From the NCBI RefSeq assembly GCF_003597395.2, contig NC_133770.1, positions 19,326,117 to 19,390,116 of the forward strand: DNA of 64,000 bases, read 5' to 3'. This document shows positions 1 to 12,194 of this stretch, in pieces (within the stretch, counting starts at the first letter, position 1; each line of letters begins with the position of its first letter). This DNA is from Chelonoidis abingdonii (lineage: Eukaryota; Chordata; Testudines; Testudinidae). Made by a program: the position numbers and the translations under genes. The notes below the pieces were generated by a model that saw only the letters and a list, made by a program, of their open reading frames with translations, had not been told where the DNA came from and ran no database searches.

Positions 1-387
1 GGGCTCCATGGTTGCCGTGCTATGGCGTCTGCCAGGGCAATCCAGGGAAAAAGGGCGCGAAATGATTGTCTGCCGTTGCTTTCCTGGAGGAAGGAATCAC
101 TGACGACATTTACCCAGAACCACCCACGACAATGATTTTTGCCCCATCAGCCACTGGGCTCTCAACCCAGAAATCTAAGAGGCGAGGGAGACTGTGGGAA
201 CTATGGGATAGCTACGGAATAGCTACCCACAGTGCAACACTCCGGAAATCGACGCTAGCCTCGGATCATGGACGCACACCGCCAAATTAATGTGCTTAGT
301 GTGGCCGCGTGCACTCGACTTTATACATTCTGTTTTATAAAACCGGTTTATGTAAAATCGGAATAATCCCGTAGTGTAGATATACCG
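1..387 (+). mobile_element. PIF/Harbinger-type non-autonomous element, 3' end, cut by window start
   Basis: Bases 1-290 align by eye with 19600-19870, the 3' half of the Harbinger-type element described at 13483-20080: the same run of tggttgccgtgctatggcg, the acatttacccaga motif, and the gggatagctacggaa motif. The copy ends at 371-387 with gtagtgtagatataccg, a diverged form of the 3' terminal inverted repeat gtagtgtagacgtggcc. A short ttttataaaa palindrome sits just inside the end, as in the copy at 19911-19930. The 5' part lies outside the window. The Harbinger assignment rests on recalled turtle families and on TGA flanks seen elsewhere in the window. Confidence 0.7.
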
Positions 388-1074
388 TAAGACTAGGGTG
401 TGCTCTGGGAGCAGACCTCCAGCATAAAATTCAACGTGTCCTCCCTAAATCTCAACCATTATCACCACCCTTTTCAAGTGCATTTTGTAGAAGGCTCAAC
501 AGACAGAAACAGATATTCACAAGGTAGATTAGTAACCTTCCTAACCTCATCAGCTGTTTCACAGATTTTTATAAAATAAGAAATGAATGAAAGACTTAGT
601 GAAATTGATGCAAAATCGAGTGAAAGAGGAAACAGCTTGGAATATAACGAAAACTCTTTTTGAACAATCTGAGAACCCACATCAAGCAAGCAAAACTTCC
701 TTCTTCCAAAATGAGAGTAATAATAGCCCACTCTGCTTTGTTACTTTTGAAAGAGATATCATGAACATTTTCTGCATTGTCTTTCTCTTGTAGTATCCTA
801 AAATGCAAATTTGATGACGACAACATGTAATGTTTATGAGATTTTTTTTTTTGCGGAAGTGATATGTTGTTCAGTATTTTTAATGGCACCATCTGTCACA
901 GCAGCAAGTGCCAAGCTGCAATATTGATCTTGTCATTTTGGGGACCAGTATGATATTTAGAATTATAAAAACATTTTTATTTGCTCTGTTCAGATTTTTA
1001 GTGTGTATATGGAAACTGAGCTCCAAAAAGCACTACTGATATCACCTAATCAGACATACAAGTGTAGTCAAGAT
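388..1074. other. No gene recognised
   Basis: AT-rich sequence with short open frames on both strands that show no family resemblance and no start context. Nothing recognised. Confidence 0.5.
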
Positions 1075-1250
1075 CTAGCATGGGCTTCCAAGGGAGGCTG
1101 TGAAACCCCCATCATTGAAGGTTTTTAAGAATAGGTTGGGGACACAGCTGTCAGGGATGGTCTGAGTTGACTTGGTCCTGCTTCAATACGAGGGATTGGA
1201 CTTGATGACTTCTCAAGGTCTCTTCCAGGCTACCATTCCTATGATTCTAT
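1075..1250 (+). mobile_element. CR1 LINE 3' end
   Basis: The stretch carries the end of the CR1 ORF2/3' UTR: a gaaggtttttaagaatagg motif, then a tgtcagggatggtct motif, a ggacttgatgacttctc motif, and a terminal ccattcctatgattctat resembling the short octamer tail of CR1 elements. It is heavily 5'-truncated, as is usual for CR1, and diverged. Confidence 0.85.
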
Positions 1251-4191
1251 CTACCTTTTCAGAATCTACAAGAGAAGTATTACTGGATCCCGTTGATAAT
1301 ATTAGATGTCGGACATTAGCACTGTGAATAGCTTAATATGTCTGCACTGTTTTATATACTGCCAATCATGGTAGTAGCCTCAGCAAAGATGATGGCTAAT
1401 AGCTGTCATAAGGTCATCACTGAGCAGTAGCTTTCTCTGTTTAAAATAGGGATTGCTATTCTGGTGAGATTTTAAATAAGGAACTCTCCTATTTAGATTG
1501 GAAAGGAGGCAGTACTGCATTGCTGTCTATCTTCTTCTGTCTTAAAGTATTGAGTAACAGGCCCCCGGGTATTTACATGGCCCTTATCACCTTGGTATCA
1601 AAGTGTCAATCATCAACTGGATTTTGTTTTAAATCTTCATTTGGGAAAGAAAAGCTGTCAGACACGGCTGACTCTTGTTCCAGCTACACTCTCTAGAGAG
1701 AACAGGGCATTGGAACCAGGTTGAGGTTATCAGGGAATTGGAAAGGTTAAAGCATATTGTTCTGCTTGGTTCAAAATAGTGACTCTCTTTAACTGAAACA
1801 GTATCTGGACTCTTCTCTCAGTATGGAAACTTGTGCCTTTTGTTTCAGTTTGGGGTCTGTTGAGTTAGATGCTTTTCTAAATCCATTGGGCTAAATTCTG
1901 CTTATCGTTATTTGATTGAAGTCAGAGGGGCTCAAAAGGGGCTCAGAGGGGCTCAAATGCAAATTGAATTTGGCAAGAATTTGGCAAGAGATGCAGGGTT
2001 TGTGTACTTTTATCTGTAGTTCTTTCTTTGACATTTGACACTGGAAAAATTACTGAGATTTTAACGAGCTGCCAATATTTTTTCCATTCCATGGTCTCCT
2101 CCTTTTTATTTTTTAAATTACATGGTGTGTTTTTGGCTAAACATAGCAGGGTTTCATTTGAGATTTGTAGAGTTAAAGTATTAGAATGGAAATGTTTGAA
2201 TAGCATCTTTTCTGTTAGGACTTTTCCAGCTTCTGAATGTATATTTATCCTCCACAGAGCAATTTCACTCGCAACTTCAAGGCATCACTCATAGCTCCAT
2301 AAGTACTGTACTTTATAGATTGTTAATGGTTGTCATTAAACATCTCTCTTGAAAAAGCACTGATACAAAACATCAAATGATGGTGCTAAAATAATCCATT
2401 ATGATCCCATTCTTCATTCTTGATGGAGTAAGCAATGTTCAGATGAAATCAATTTGCACAACTATGTACAAGTGGTGGTTAGCTGCCCTTTTCTTTAAAG
2501 AGATTTACTCTTACAAAGTGCAGTATTTTTTAATGGAAAAAATTGAAATCTTGTAAATGGGTTTCTAGATATAGATATAAAATATGCTGTATTCAGCAGT
2601 GCAGTAAGGTCATTATTAGTGGACTTAAATGCAATATTTAACAGATATCAACTAGCCACTATAGAAAATTATGCATACAGTACAGAGTAAGAGCAGTATG
2701 TCAAAGACTTGACAGTAATTCCAGAGATGTCTTAAATTCCAGATATTCACTGCAGCAAACCCACAGAGTGGAGGCTGAGAGAGGCTGCATGGAGAGGAAA
2801 GGTGGCTACAGGATAACAATCTCTGAGCAGCTGTCTCCAGCCATTACGCAGCCACAGACTGGAAGCTCAGTTCCGCATTGCCAGTGCTTGGTCAGCTGCA
2901 GTAAGAAAATAGTAATCTGCCATCCATGGAGCATGTTACCCTTATGTAAAATTGTAATTTACAGTGCATTTTAAGCTACTGCTACTGTGTGTAGCTGTGA
3001 CTCTCCCTCTGCAGCTTTTATGCTTTGTGGCTGGCTGGCTGCAGACTGCACAGCGGCTAAGTGTTGCAGGAGTCCTGGGCAGAAAGCAGCCAACCTGAGA
3101 TTTATGGGAACTGGCATTGTTCCCACAGATGTCAGCCTTCAAAAGGAACTGACAGCAAATACCCCTGGCAGTTAAGCTCAATTGCCAGGGCACCACTGGG
3201 GTCTTAAGCAGGGGAGGTGAAGTCTAAAAAACTTAACAAATGTTTTCTGAAATTTTACTGAATAGTATCAGTATCAGTGTGTGACTAGAATCGGGCTGGT
3301 ATGGAGGCCACAGGGGGTGGATGGGAGATAGAATTTAGGGACTGGGGATCTAGGGGTGTGGAATGGGATCAAGGGGTTGGAGGGGAGGAGATTGGGGTAG
3401 ATACCCAGGGGTGGGGAGGGTTTAGGGGCTAGAGTCGGATGGGTCAATGGGAGTGGGAGATGGGCCTTGCCAGATCTGGTCCCAATCCAAGAAGTTGAAT
3501 TTCTGGGCATGGTAGGTGTTTTTCTGCAAACCCTCCCGTCCCATCGTGCTGGTGCTCCTTGGTGGCCAGTTTGGCCCTTCACTCCAGTCAGAAGCCTGGG
3601 ACTGAACCAGCTGGCCCCATCCCACGCTGCCTCAGGTGATACTAGGAGACAGTGGTGGAGTTTGGGCTCCTGGGTGTGGGCTGCGCATTAAAAAGGTTCT
3701 GTCAGTGGCAATACCATTCCCCAATCTACCATGCCCCTTCTCCAGAACCAGCACTCCCAGCGCCAGCTCCCACATTGCACCCCCAGAGACAGCTCCAACT
3801 CCTAGGCATCCCCTGCACCTCTGGGCACCATCAAGGTAGCCCCAGGCAGGCAGCGCTGTCCCCACCAGCTGGCAGCAGTAGGAGCATGAGGTCCACTGCT
3901 GCTGTTCTCTGTGGGCAGGAAGAGGAGACCCCTGGTTCAGCGCCGCACTGCCTCTGAGGCCGCAGCAGTACTACCAGCTGGGAGACAAATTTCCCCCTTC
4001 CTCCCCTACCCCACTGCCTTGTGGAGCCATTGTGGCAGCACCTCTAGGAGGGGTTTCTAGATACGAGAAAATTAAAACAGTATCACATTGGTGGATGCTA
4101 AAAGCAGAGTTCTCTCTTTCCATCCCCTTTTATGCATGAAGGAAAACGCCGTATTGGTGTTTGGCAAAACTTTAGTACAGAATATTGTATT
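1251..4191. other. No gene recognised; short tandem and G-rich stretches
   Basis: No gene is visible. Bases 1926-1957 hold three near copies of ggggctcaaa, and 1969-1991 repeats tttggcaaga. Bases 3290-3450 are strongly G-rich on the plus strand and 3720-4020 are C-rich. The pairing suggests a decayed GC-rich repeat, but I could not place it in a family. Open frames of 60-100 codons here are composition artefacts of the GC-rich block. Confidence 0.5.
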
Positions 4192-5150
4192 CCCACCTAC
4201 CTGGGCTACCACAGCAGTGCCCCCCCACCCATTGTTGGCATGATATTATGAAGAATGCATGAATAAGAATCACAGAGTAGTTACTGAGATCAAATGAGGG
4301 GGAGGGAGCCACCATGGGCTATGACAGTCCATGCAGTTCAGAATCTTTTCTTTACGCAAGAGAGGAAGGGGTCTGATGAAGCTCAGCCCCCAGGTGATAA
4401 GATGAAGACAGTTACCAGGCGTTCTGTACCATCCACTGTCAGAAAAAGGGAGTCATTCCCATTTTCACCCCGGAGCCCCCGGCCACACTCAGCCAGGAGC
4501 ACTCACTGGGCGGCCGTCTACCCCTGGGGAGGGGCAGAGGAGCGGATACTGCTCTTCACCGCAGCAGCATCGCGTCTGCCAGCAGCATTCAGTACACAGA
4601 GGGTGACATTTACAGTACTCAAGGAATTATTTATTTCACTTTTTTTTACCGTGCTGGAGGGGGGAAAAAACTGACGAGCTGTTCCGTGAACCACGCAAGA
4701 CACCGTGTATTACGCTGCAGACATTGGGCGCGCAGCCAAAAATGCAAATAGTTTTCAGAGACCGCTGTGGAGACTGGTAGCTGTAGTCCTCATTACCCCC
4801 TCCCTCCCTCCATGACCATCCGTTTGAGTGTCTGGCTTCCCGTTACTGTTGTCACGCACCGCTGTGTATCCTGTAGTTTATTTTTCAAAGGCTTTGGCAT
4901 TTCCTGTTCTTTAACGGAGCTCTGATAAAAGAGATTTGTCTCACCATACAGCGATAACATCTGCTATCTCCCGTAAGGTTCAATGCAGGAGATACTTTTG
5001 CATTTGAACTGCATCGCCACCCGTGGTGATCAGAGCTGGACACGTGAAAGCAGGAAATGTCACTGTAAAGCTCTCGGGGATTTCCCTGTTTACCGGCACT
5101 CCGCATCCGAGTTCGGATTGCGGACCAGAGCGGTCAGTGGTGCACTGTCC
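4192..5150 (-). mobile_element. PIF/Harbinger-type element copy 1, partial, minus strand
   Basis: This is the reverse complement of sequence seen on the plus strand around 18300-19160. Around 4316-4400 it matches the block that reads ctggactgtcatagcccggg at 19030. Around 4430-4620 it matches the 18720-18960 block, including the cgatgctgcagcagtgaag motif. Around 4860-5130 it matches the 5' portion with the gaccgctctggacagcaat motif. That last part overlaps frames that in intact turtle relatives encode a Myb/SANT-like DNA-binding protein; here it is broken, so no product is expected. Both element termini are missing. Confidence 0.7.
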
Positions 5151-6500
5151 TGCCTAGAATAATAGGCAAGTGTAACAGAGATCCAGTGTATCAGAGAGCA
5201 CAGGTGCTCCGTGTCAGTATTCACAGGGGTTGCCCCTGCAAGAAGCGCACCCGTTGCTTTCCTCCTCCCTCAACCTTCCTGGGCTACCGTGTCAGTGCCC
5301 CTCCCCCGTTTGTGTCATGAAGTATTAAGGAATACCAGAATAAGAAACAGAGACTTGTTAGTGAGAGAAAATGATGTCGGGGGGGAGGCACTTGGAGGCA
5401 GCCTCCCGGGGCTATGACAGTCCAGGCAGAATGGACTCTATTTTTAGATACCATAAGGGAGGAATTGACTCATTGCCAAGCGAGTCAATCCCAAATGTGA
5501 TTGCAAAAATTTTGAGCCCCAAGTTTCAATGATTAAGCTTGTTATTAGCCGTTCTGTCCTATCTACTGCTAGCGGTAGCAATGTTGCCCTCGATGTTGAG
5601 CATTTAGGCGGTTCTCCTGGATGGTGGGCAGGTCTGCAGAACTGTCTACCACCAGAGAGGAGGAGCAGATACTGCTCTTCAGTGCTGTAGCGTCCCGTCT
5701 ACCAGCAGCATTCAGTACACATAGGGTGACATAGAAAGTAGTCAAGGAATGATTTCTTACCCTTTTTTTTCACGTTGTGGGGGGGGGGGAAGAAACTGAG
5801 GAGCTGTTCCCTGAACCACGCCAGACACTGTGTTTGACCCTACAGACATTGGGAGCTCTGCCAATAATGCAAATAATTTTCATAGACTGCTGTGGACTGT
5901 GGGATAGCTGGAGTCCTCAGTACCCCCTCCCTCCCTTCATGAGCGTCCATTTGAGTCTCTGGCTTCCCGTTACGCTTGTCACGCAGCGCTGTGTATCCTG
6001 CAGTTTTTTATTCAAACGCTTTGGCATTTCGTGTTCTGTAACGGAGCTGGATACAACAGATTTGTCTCCCCACACAGCGATCAGACCTAGTATCTCCCGT
6101 ACGGTCTATGCTGGAGCTCTTTTTCGATTTCAAACTGCATCGCCAGCCGTGCTGATCAGAGCTCCACGCTGGGCAAGCAGGAAATGTAATTCAAAAGTTC
6201 GCGGGGCTTTTCCTGTTTACCTGCCCGCTGCATCCGAGTTCAGATTGCTGTCCAGAGCGGTCAGTGCTGCACTCTGGGATGCCGCCCGGAGGCCAATAAC
6301 GTCGATTTCCGTCCACATGAACCCTAATCCGAGTTATCACTATCGAATTTAGCGCTACTCCTCTCGTTTGGGAGGAGTTCCGAAATCGATTTAAGGAGGC
6401 GGTTAACTCGATATTAATGAGGACGTCGTGTGAACGGATACAGCGTTAAATCGGTATATCGGCCATTAAACCGATTTAAAGTCGCAGTGTAGACCTGGCC
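5151..6500 (-). mobile_element. PIF/Harbinger-type element copy 2, minus strand, with intact 5' terminus
   Basis: A second minus-strand copy directly abuts copy 1. It ends at 6484-6500 with gcagtgtagacctggcc, the complement of the 5' terminal inverted repeat seen at 13483-13499, and is followed by TGA (6501-6503), the same triplet that flanks both ends of the 13483-20070 insertion. Subterminal ATCGAT-type AT palindromes are recognisable at 6340-6480. Around 5435-5500 the block with actctatttttagataccat runs in the opposite orientation to its surroundings when compared with 19285-19350. An 11-base G run is at 5779-5789. Open frames across it (for example 5777-6352) are frame shadows in the repeat. 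Confidence 0.75.
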
Positions 6501-7140
6501 TGAGATTACTATTACTGTTGCTTAATAATGTCCACATTTAAATGAGGCTATGGCCCCGGCCCTGCAATTGCTCCTCTGCAGGCTGATGTCAGTGGGGCTC
6601 TGCAGAGGACTGGGGGCCTGAAGTGATAAAGGTGAATTTGGATTGGGGTGGGGTGCATAGTCCACATCTGCTTTGTAGCTGGGGGGAAATTTACTGCATG
6701 GAAATTTTGAAAGCATTCTTCACAATGGAACAAGCTACCAAATATATCTTTCAAATGAAAGCTTCAACTCTGCAGAAAACAGCAGAAGGCTATAGTCAGA
6801 TTTAATGCAGTAGAATCTGCCCCTTGATGTAGGAAAGTCCTTGTATTTTCTGGCTTGCCTTTGTTGTGGTTCTCTCTGCAGTTCTTCATGATGTGCTTTT
6901 ACTTATAACCCCAAATAGAAGTTGTAGGTTTTCAGCATCTTTGGGGAGCAGGCACTGGGATAGTCTTCCAGAACAATCTTCACAGCTGAGTTGTTGCTAA
7001 TTTGTTTATGATTCAGCTGTCCCAGTATGTAAATAGTGGTAATAACATGCCTTTGTAGTGGAGTAAGATGACCTTGAGTTTTGCTACAAATAGTAGAAAA
7101 CAGTTGATAATTGACAATAGTAATTCACTGTGTTAAATTA
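6501..7140. other. No gene recognised
   Basis: Unique-looking AT-rich sequence. No family or gene recognised. Confidence 0.5.
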
Positions 7141-8265
7141 TGCCTGTGGAACTCATTGTCATAAAATATCATTGAGGCTGAGAGCTTATCAGGATTCAGA
7201 AAAGGAAGGGACAAAATGCAGATAAGAGGGTAGGATACATAAGGAAGGAGATGTAGAATTTTATGTCATCATGTAAATCTGTGTGCAGCAGCATTTGGAA
7301 TACTGTGCAGTACTGGTCTCCCCATCTGAAAAAAGATATTGCAGAATTAGGGGGGATTTGGGCAAGACTAATTAGGGGCTTTGGAATACTCTCATGCGAA
7401 GGATGATTGAAAAGTTTGGGATAATAAGATAATGTAAAATAAGGACTGGTTTAGAGAAGGCAGATCAGGAGCTTGTCCTTCTTTCATAACTCAAGAACAA
7501 GGGGACAGTCCTTTAAATTAAAAAGCAGAAAATTTAATAAAAGGAAATATATTTTGACATAACACATCATTAGACTGTGGATCTCATGGCTACAGAAAGA
7601 TATTGACCTAGAATTTAGCAAGCTCCAGAAAGAGAATGACACTTACATGGATAGTAAGACTATCCAGAGTTGCTATAGTTAATCGGAACCCATGTTGGAA
7701 GAGATAGTAAACTTCATGCTTCAGGGTTTAAATCAATATCTATCAGAGACCAGGATGAGAACTGATCAGAGGTTTTTTTGGTGCATGGATGTGTGTGTGG
7801 TGGTGGAGACTCTTATACCTGTTTCTAAAACATATGGTGCTGGACAGGATCCAGTCTGGGAATCCGTGTTACCTAGATAACAAGAACATCTAGGGTTATA
7901 ACTATAAAATTAGAAAAATAAAGTAGAGTTTTAGAAGGGGTATAAATCCTCCTTCCTGGGGATGTCCTGAAGTAGTTTTCCATCTTCTTCTTAGTGTACA
8001 CACACCGTGCCTCAGGTGGCACATGACCAGGATTCATCACTGAATTTGGTCCTCTGGTTGGATCATTAGTTTCTCTGGCTTGGACCGGGTATTGACAGGG
8101 AGTGTGATGTAAATACTGATCCATGCCCCCCATAACTTCCTATTATGGGTCTCTTGCATCATTCTCTGAAGCTAGTACTGTCTGCTGCCAGAGACAGCAC
8201 ATTAGACTAGATAGACCATTGGTTTAATTCAATATGGCAATTCCTATTTTCTTACGTTTTGGTAG
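7141..8265 (+). mobile_element. Decayed CR1 LINE, RT C-terminus to 3' end
   Basis: Bases 7290-7430 carry the diagnostic CR1 stretch (aatactgtgcagtactggtc, then ccccatctgaaaaaagatat) that encodes the end of the CR1 reverse transcriptase ORF. Bases 7450-7700 follow the expected order of the CR1 3' region. The copy closes at 8190-8263 with gacagcacattagactagat and a ggcaattcctattttcttac tail. A separate CR1 piece (cctgtggaactcattgtcat) lies at 7143-7260, so two copies or one rearranged copy are present. Bases 7810-8130 do not fit CR1 and may be a later insertion. All frames are broken. Confidence 0.75.
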
Positions 8266-8794
8266 AACTATATGAGTTGCTCAGGATGTCTTCACCCAGC
8301 AGGTATCCTTGCATGGGCTCCAACTCAGGAAATTGCATGAAAACACTTGGCAGATTGACATCCTCATACTATTCAGGACTACTATGTCACAAATAGTATT
8401 AGCAGAACTAACCAACTAACTAAATAAATAAGCCTTTACGTTGTAAAATATTCTTCTTATTGAAAATGAGCATAACTTCGTTATTTTGGCCAGAGGGCCT
8501 TCTACACGCTGTAGGGAGAAATGTTTAATTTTATTACAGTAGATTAAATTATGCTCTGTTCCTTTTTTACATGTTTTTTCCTACTAATAGAAAGCAGCCT
8601 GTTTAAAATCTTTTATGTCTTGTTCATTTTGATTTGAGGAGAAAAAAACAACAAAGGAAAGGGAGGTCTTACTTTGTGAGTGTCACAGCAATGAAACAAA
8701 GCTGTACAGGGGTGTTGCTTTGCGTGCAGGTTGTATTGGAAATATGTGAGTGTATTACTATTTTAAATAGCTCTGTTACATGAAGTGAAGATGT
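8266..8794. other. No gene recognised
   Basis: Nothing recognised. Confidence 0.5.
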
Positions 8795-8880
8795 GTCCAT
8801 ACTACTTTGGGCTCTGATGTCCTCAGCTCATAGAAACTAAGCATGGTCAGTACTTGGGTGGGAGACTGCAAGATTGCCAG
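8795..8880 (+). repeat. 5S rRNA-derived sequence (SINE head or 5S pseudogene)
   Basis: The stretch follows the vertebrate 5S rRNA gene from its ccatacca region onward. The clearest parts are gaaactaagcatggtc (against the 5S internal promoter box A region) and agtacttgggtgggagac (against box C). About nine bases between the two boxes are deleted and the 3' end is lost. A functional 5S gene is excluded by the deletion and the missing end. The repeat that follows (8880-9115) makes a 5S-headed SINE possible, but a 5S pseudogene next to an unrelated repeat fits equally well. Confidence 0.7.
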
Positions 8881-9115
8881 CCACAAGAGTTAAAAAATAA
8901 TGAGCCAGGGCATTTCAAATCATTAGGAACCGCAATTCTTTCAAAGCAATATGGTTTGAGCCTTTGGAGTTAATGCTTTCAAACTTCTCTCCAAAGCCAT
9001 GAAGGCTAGAAACTTATGTTTTTAAATGAAATCTGAGTTTGTCACATAATCACATGACTACAGGAGCTGAGGCTTTAAGGAAAAGACTAAAAATTGTAAC
9101 ACTCATCAGGCTTGG
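8881..9115 (+). repeat. Interspersed repeat, same family as the host repeat at 47630-48660
   Basis: Shared blocks with 47630-48660 include gaggctttaaggaaaagac against ggggctttaaggaaagcaac, followed by aaaaattg. An ataatcacatgactacagg motif lies at 9047-9065. This is a common turtle repeat as I recall it, but I cannot name its class. Confidence 0.5.
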
Positions 9116-10000
9116 CTGCACTGGCACCTGCAAGGAAAACCCAGTATGGAGCTTTAGAGGATGGAGCTGTGATTCAGTAGGAAATGGTGTTCTTCTTTAA
9201 GTCACTACTGATGGAACCAATGCCCCGCATGATGGAAAGACACTGCTGTTTGGAAGATGCACTGTCTCAGTAAGTGCCCTGGAAGGCATTGTGCTAGCGC
9301 TTCTTAGTGCATGGGAGTGGCATACGCATTGCTACCCATAGTCCCTGCTCCCTTGGCCTGCATATGGGGAAGGTGGAGCCATGGACCTGCCTTCTTACCC
9401 TTCTCTTCCCTGATCCCTTTGGAGTGTTCTGTACCCTAAAGGGAGTGAGTAGTCTACGTGCTCCCTCGACCCCTGGGACTGGTATTCAGCCTGGTCCTTT
9501 CGCAGTTCCCACAAGTGATGAGGAAGGGTCCTTACTCCCACTGCACTCTACACCCTAGCATATGGGCCAGGCAGGATCTGATCTATAGACTGGGAGCTTT
9601 GAGGGGCAGGGAACATGTCTTTGTCATCTGTTAAGTGTCATGCCCATTTTTGTTGTTATGTTAATAATAAATAACTTGATTTGAGATGTTGGACAAGACA
9701 TTTAATTTTTGTGCTCCATATCCCTACCCATGCCCCCCAAAATGGTCATAGTATCGCTTACCCACCAGAACAATGGGGACTATGCCGCGACCCTCCTTCA
9801 TAAAGCAGATTGTGATGCATCAATAAAATTTGCTATGCAAGTGCTAAGTATTGTTACAAATAATAATCCTAGTAATTAAAGCTTCCATAGCACTTATTAC
9901 CATTATGGGGGGGGGGGGGTTGTTATAATGTACAGCCTGTTTAAATTCCACTGTGAGTAATTATTTTCTGCTTGTCACATTTTCCTCTGTTGTTTAAACT
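9116..10000. other. No gene; amniote repeat tail at 9585-9675 and a G run
   Basis: Bases 9585-9675 (gggagctttgaggggcaggg, then a taataataaat end) resemble the tail of the ancient amniote repeat also seen at 12195-12520. Bases 9907-9919 are 13 consecutive G. Nothing else recognised. Confidence 0.5.
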
Positions 10001-10008
10001 GGCTATGG

Positions 10009-10332
10009 CAGTGTTTCTCAAACTTTGGGTTGTGAATCCCCGGGGGCAGGGAAGTCACACAAAGCAATCAGTGGGGTTGCAAAGTGTTGAACATTTTATT
10101 AAAATCTAAAGCAAAGAAAAACTCCCCCCGCCACCTTTTCTGCACAGCCTTATCCTTCAAGGCCATGTATTCTCTGTCAAGCTCATGGAACGAACACACA
10201 CACACACAAATTATATAGGCTTATCAGTGATACATGGTTTTACTCCTATCATTACAGTAAATGTAAGAAGGTTGTGAACATTTTTGACTTTGAGTATGGG
10301 GTTTCTCAACCTGGAAAGGTTGAGAAACTATG
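10009..10332 (+). mobile_element. hAT-type MITE with perfect 8-bp target site duplication
   Basis: The 324-bp element begins cagtgtttctcaaacttt and ends aaaggttgagaaactatg, imperfect inverted termini of the Charlie/MER5 kind. It is flanked on both sides by the identical octamer ggctatgg (10001-10008 and 10333-10340). An 8-bp duplication is the hallmark of hAT transposition. The element has no coding capacity. A (CA)n run lies inside at about 10195-10208. Confidence 0.92.
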
Positions 10333-10340
10333 GGCTATGG

Positions 10341-12194
10341 TATTCTTCACTTGCTGGCCAAAACTGTGGTCAAATGTTGATGTGTGCTGTTGAGCAGCTG
10401 CTCAGTTTCACTCCAACGTTGGCTGCAGTTGCTGAAGCAGTTACCGTAGGCAGGGCTTCTAAATTCTGAAAGGTGTTCTTCTGAGTTGAATGGTGACTTG
10501 GAAATGGATGCTAATAATAAAAATAATTATAAAAGAAGGCTTCTGGAAAGAATCCTGATCTGTGAGGAAAAAGTGACGTTTTAAAAGAGCTGTGTTAAAG
10601 GTCTGATCAGAATTGGGGGTGACCTTTTAAAACCTCTTTACCTTTTCACGCTGACACCACTGGTCTGCTCAAGTCATCTCAGCTATGTGGAATTACATTA
10701 TGTTAAACTATTGCCGCCTGAAAATGTACATTATGGCACAATGCAATAATTGACAATTTTCGCCCTGAATGTGGCTTTCGGAAAGGAGTGATTTTAAGGG
10801 GAGGGTCATTTGAATTATTTCCTGAGTACCTATGAGCTTAGGCTGGTAAATTCCATTTTGCCATTAGGGAATCTCACTGCTGCAGAGAACAAGGGAAAAT
10901 CTGAACCCCCATAACTATTGCTAGTCACCTGGCATGATGTGACCATCAGTATGCTTTTACAGACCAAAAAAAGGCAAAAGTAGAAAATGTCAGGAATACA
11001 TGAATTATCTTGTGAAATTCAGATTTCTCAGAAGCTTGTATTGTGGATGTAGAAAGTGGTGGGTTAATATGGAATAGCCTCAATTTCTGGTGTACTTCTA
11101 TCCCACATAATAAGTTAAAGAGGCATAGTTTAGTGCAATGGCCAAAGAGTACAGTTGGAAGAAGCTTTTAATCATTGTTGTTAAATTAGAAGATTGTTTT
11201 AGAGCTGTAATCCAGTTGTACACAGCATGATAACATTGTTGGTAATGGTCCTGGACTCAGACAAAGTTATGTTGAATCAACGTTTGTCATTTAACATTTC
11301 CTGAATCAAAGTAATATTCAGTGATCCTTAATTGAATAAAACACAAAAAGGTTCAGCTGGAATAAATGCAGATGTGAAAAACTGAATTTCTCAAAGGAAG
11401 AATGTTTTCATTTTTGTTTAAACCAGAGCATCAGCTTATTGAAAAATGTAATTGATACTGGCTTGAATAGTATTCCTAGAGTACATTAAGTGGGTTAGCA
11501 CATCAAAATAATATTGTATTGGGGCAGAGCAATTTAAATAGTGCACAATTAATCATAATGGATTTCTGAAATGAAAATGTACTGACATGTCCCTATTTGT
11601 GTGGATCAGATGTTCTTCATGAATGGCTCTCTAGACAAGTTCTGCACTTCTACTGCTAAAAATAAAGCTTCGCTTTGAAATGCCCCCTAACATTAACTTG
11701 TGATGTAGCTGTTATTTCCATGGTAGTAGCATGCTAGGCCCTCTACAGGCCAGGGTGAAGACTACGGCTTTATCATCAAAGAGTTTACAGTCTCAGGGCT
11801 TACAGCCAATGCCCACTGAAGTAAATGAGAGCAGTGTTACTGACTTCAATTGACTTTGTGTCAAGCCCTATATAGACAACTTACAGACAGAGGATGGCAC
11901 ATGGGATGCAACAGAAGCCAAATCTGTTGGGTAATGATGTGATTTTAGGGATTTTTAGTTGGTTTTTGATACCAGATATTCATATGTTTTAAAGAGGGGT
12001 CTGAAAGGAGCAGAGGGATAACACATAGCAGACTTGCTCAGGAAGGGTGTTTCAGCTGTAGGATGCCTCAGAAGCGAGTGTGGGGGAGAAAATCTTCTAT
12101 CCTGGAAGATTTAATCAGACAGCTTGGTATTAGTAAAAAAAAAAAAATGTCCCTGAGACAGAGCTCAATGTTGTACTGATGACAGCAATAATAT
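10341..12194. other. No gene; decayed MIR and fold-back fragments
   Basis: Bases 11730-11800 resemble an amniote MIR-type repeat (a gctaggccctctacaggcc motif, then agtttacagtctcagg). Bases 11793-11870 hold a fold-back-type fragment with gacttcaattgacttt. No gene seen. Confidence 0.45.

Noticed and set aside
5777..6352. 191-codon open frame
   Set aside because: Frame shadow across the minus-strand Harbinger copy.
8795..8880. Functional 5S rRNA gene
   Set aside because: Internal deletion between boxes A and C and missing 3' end.
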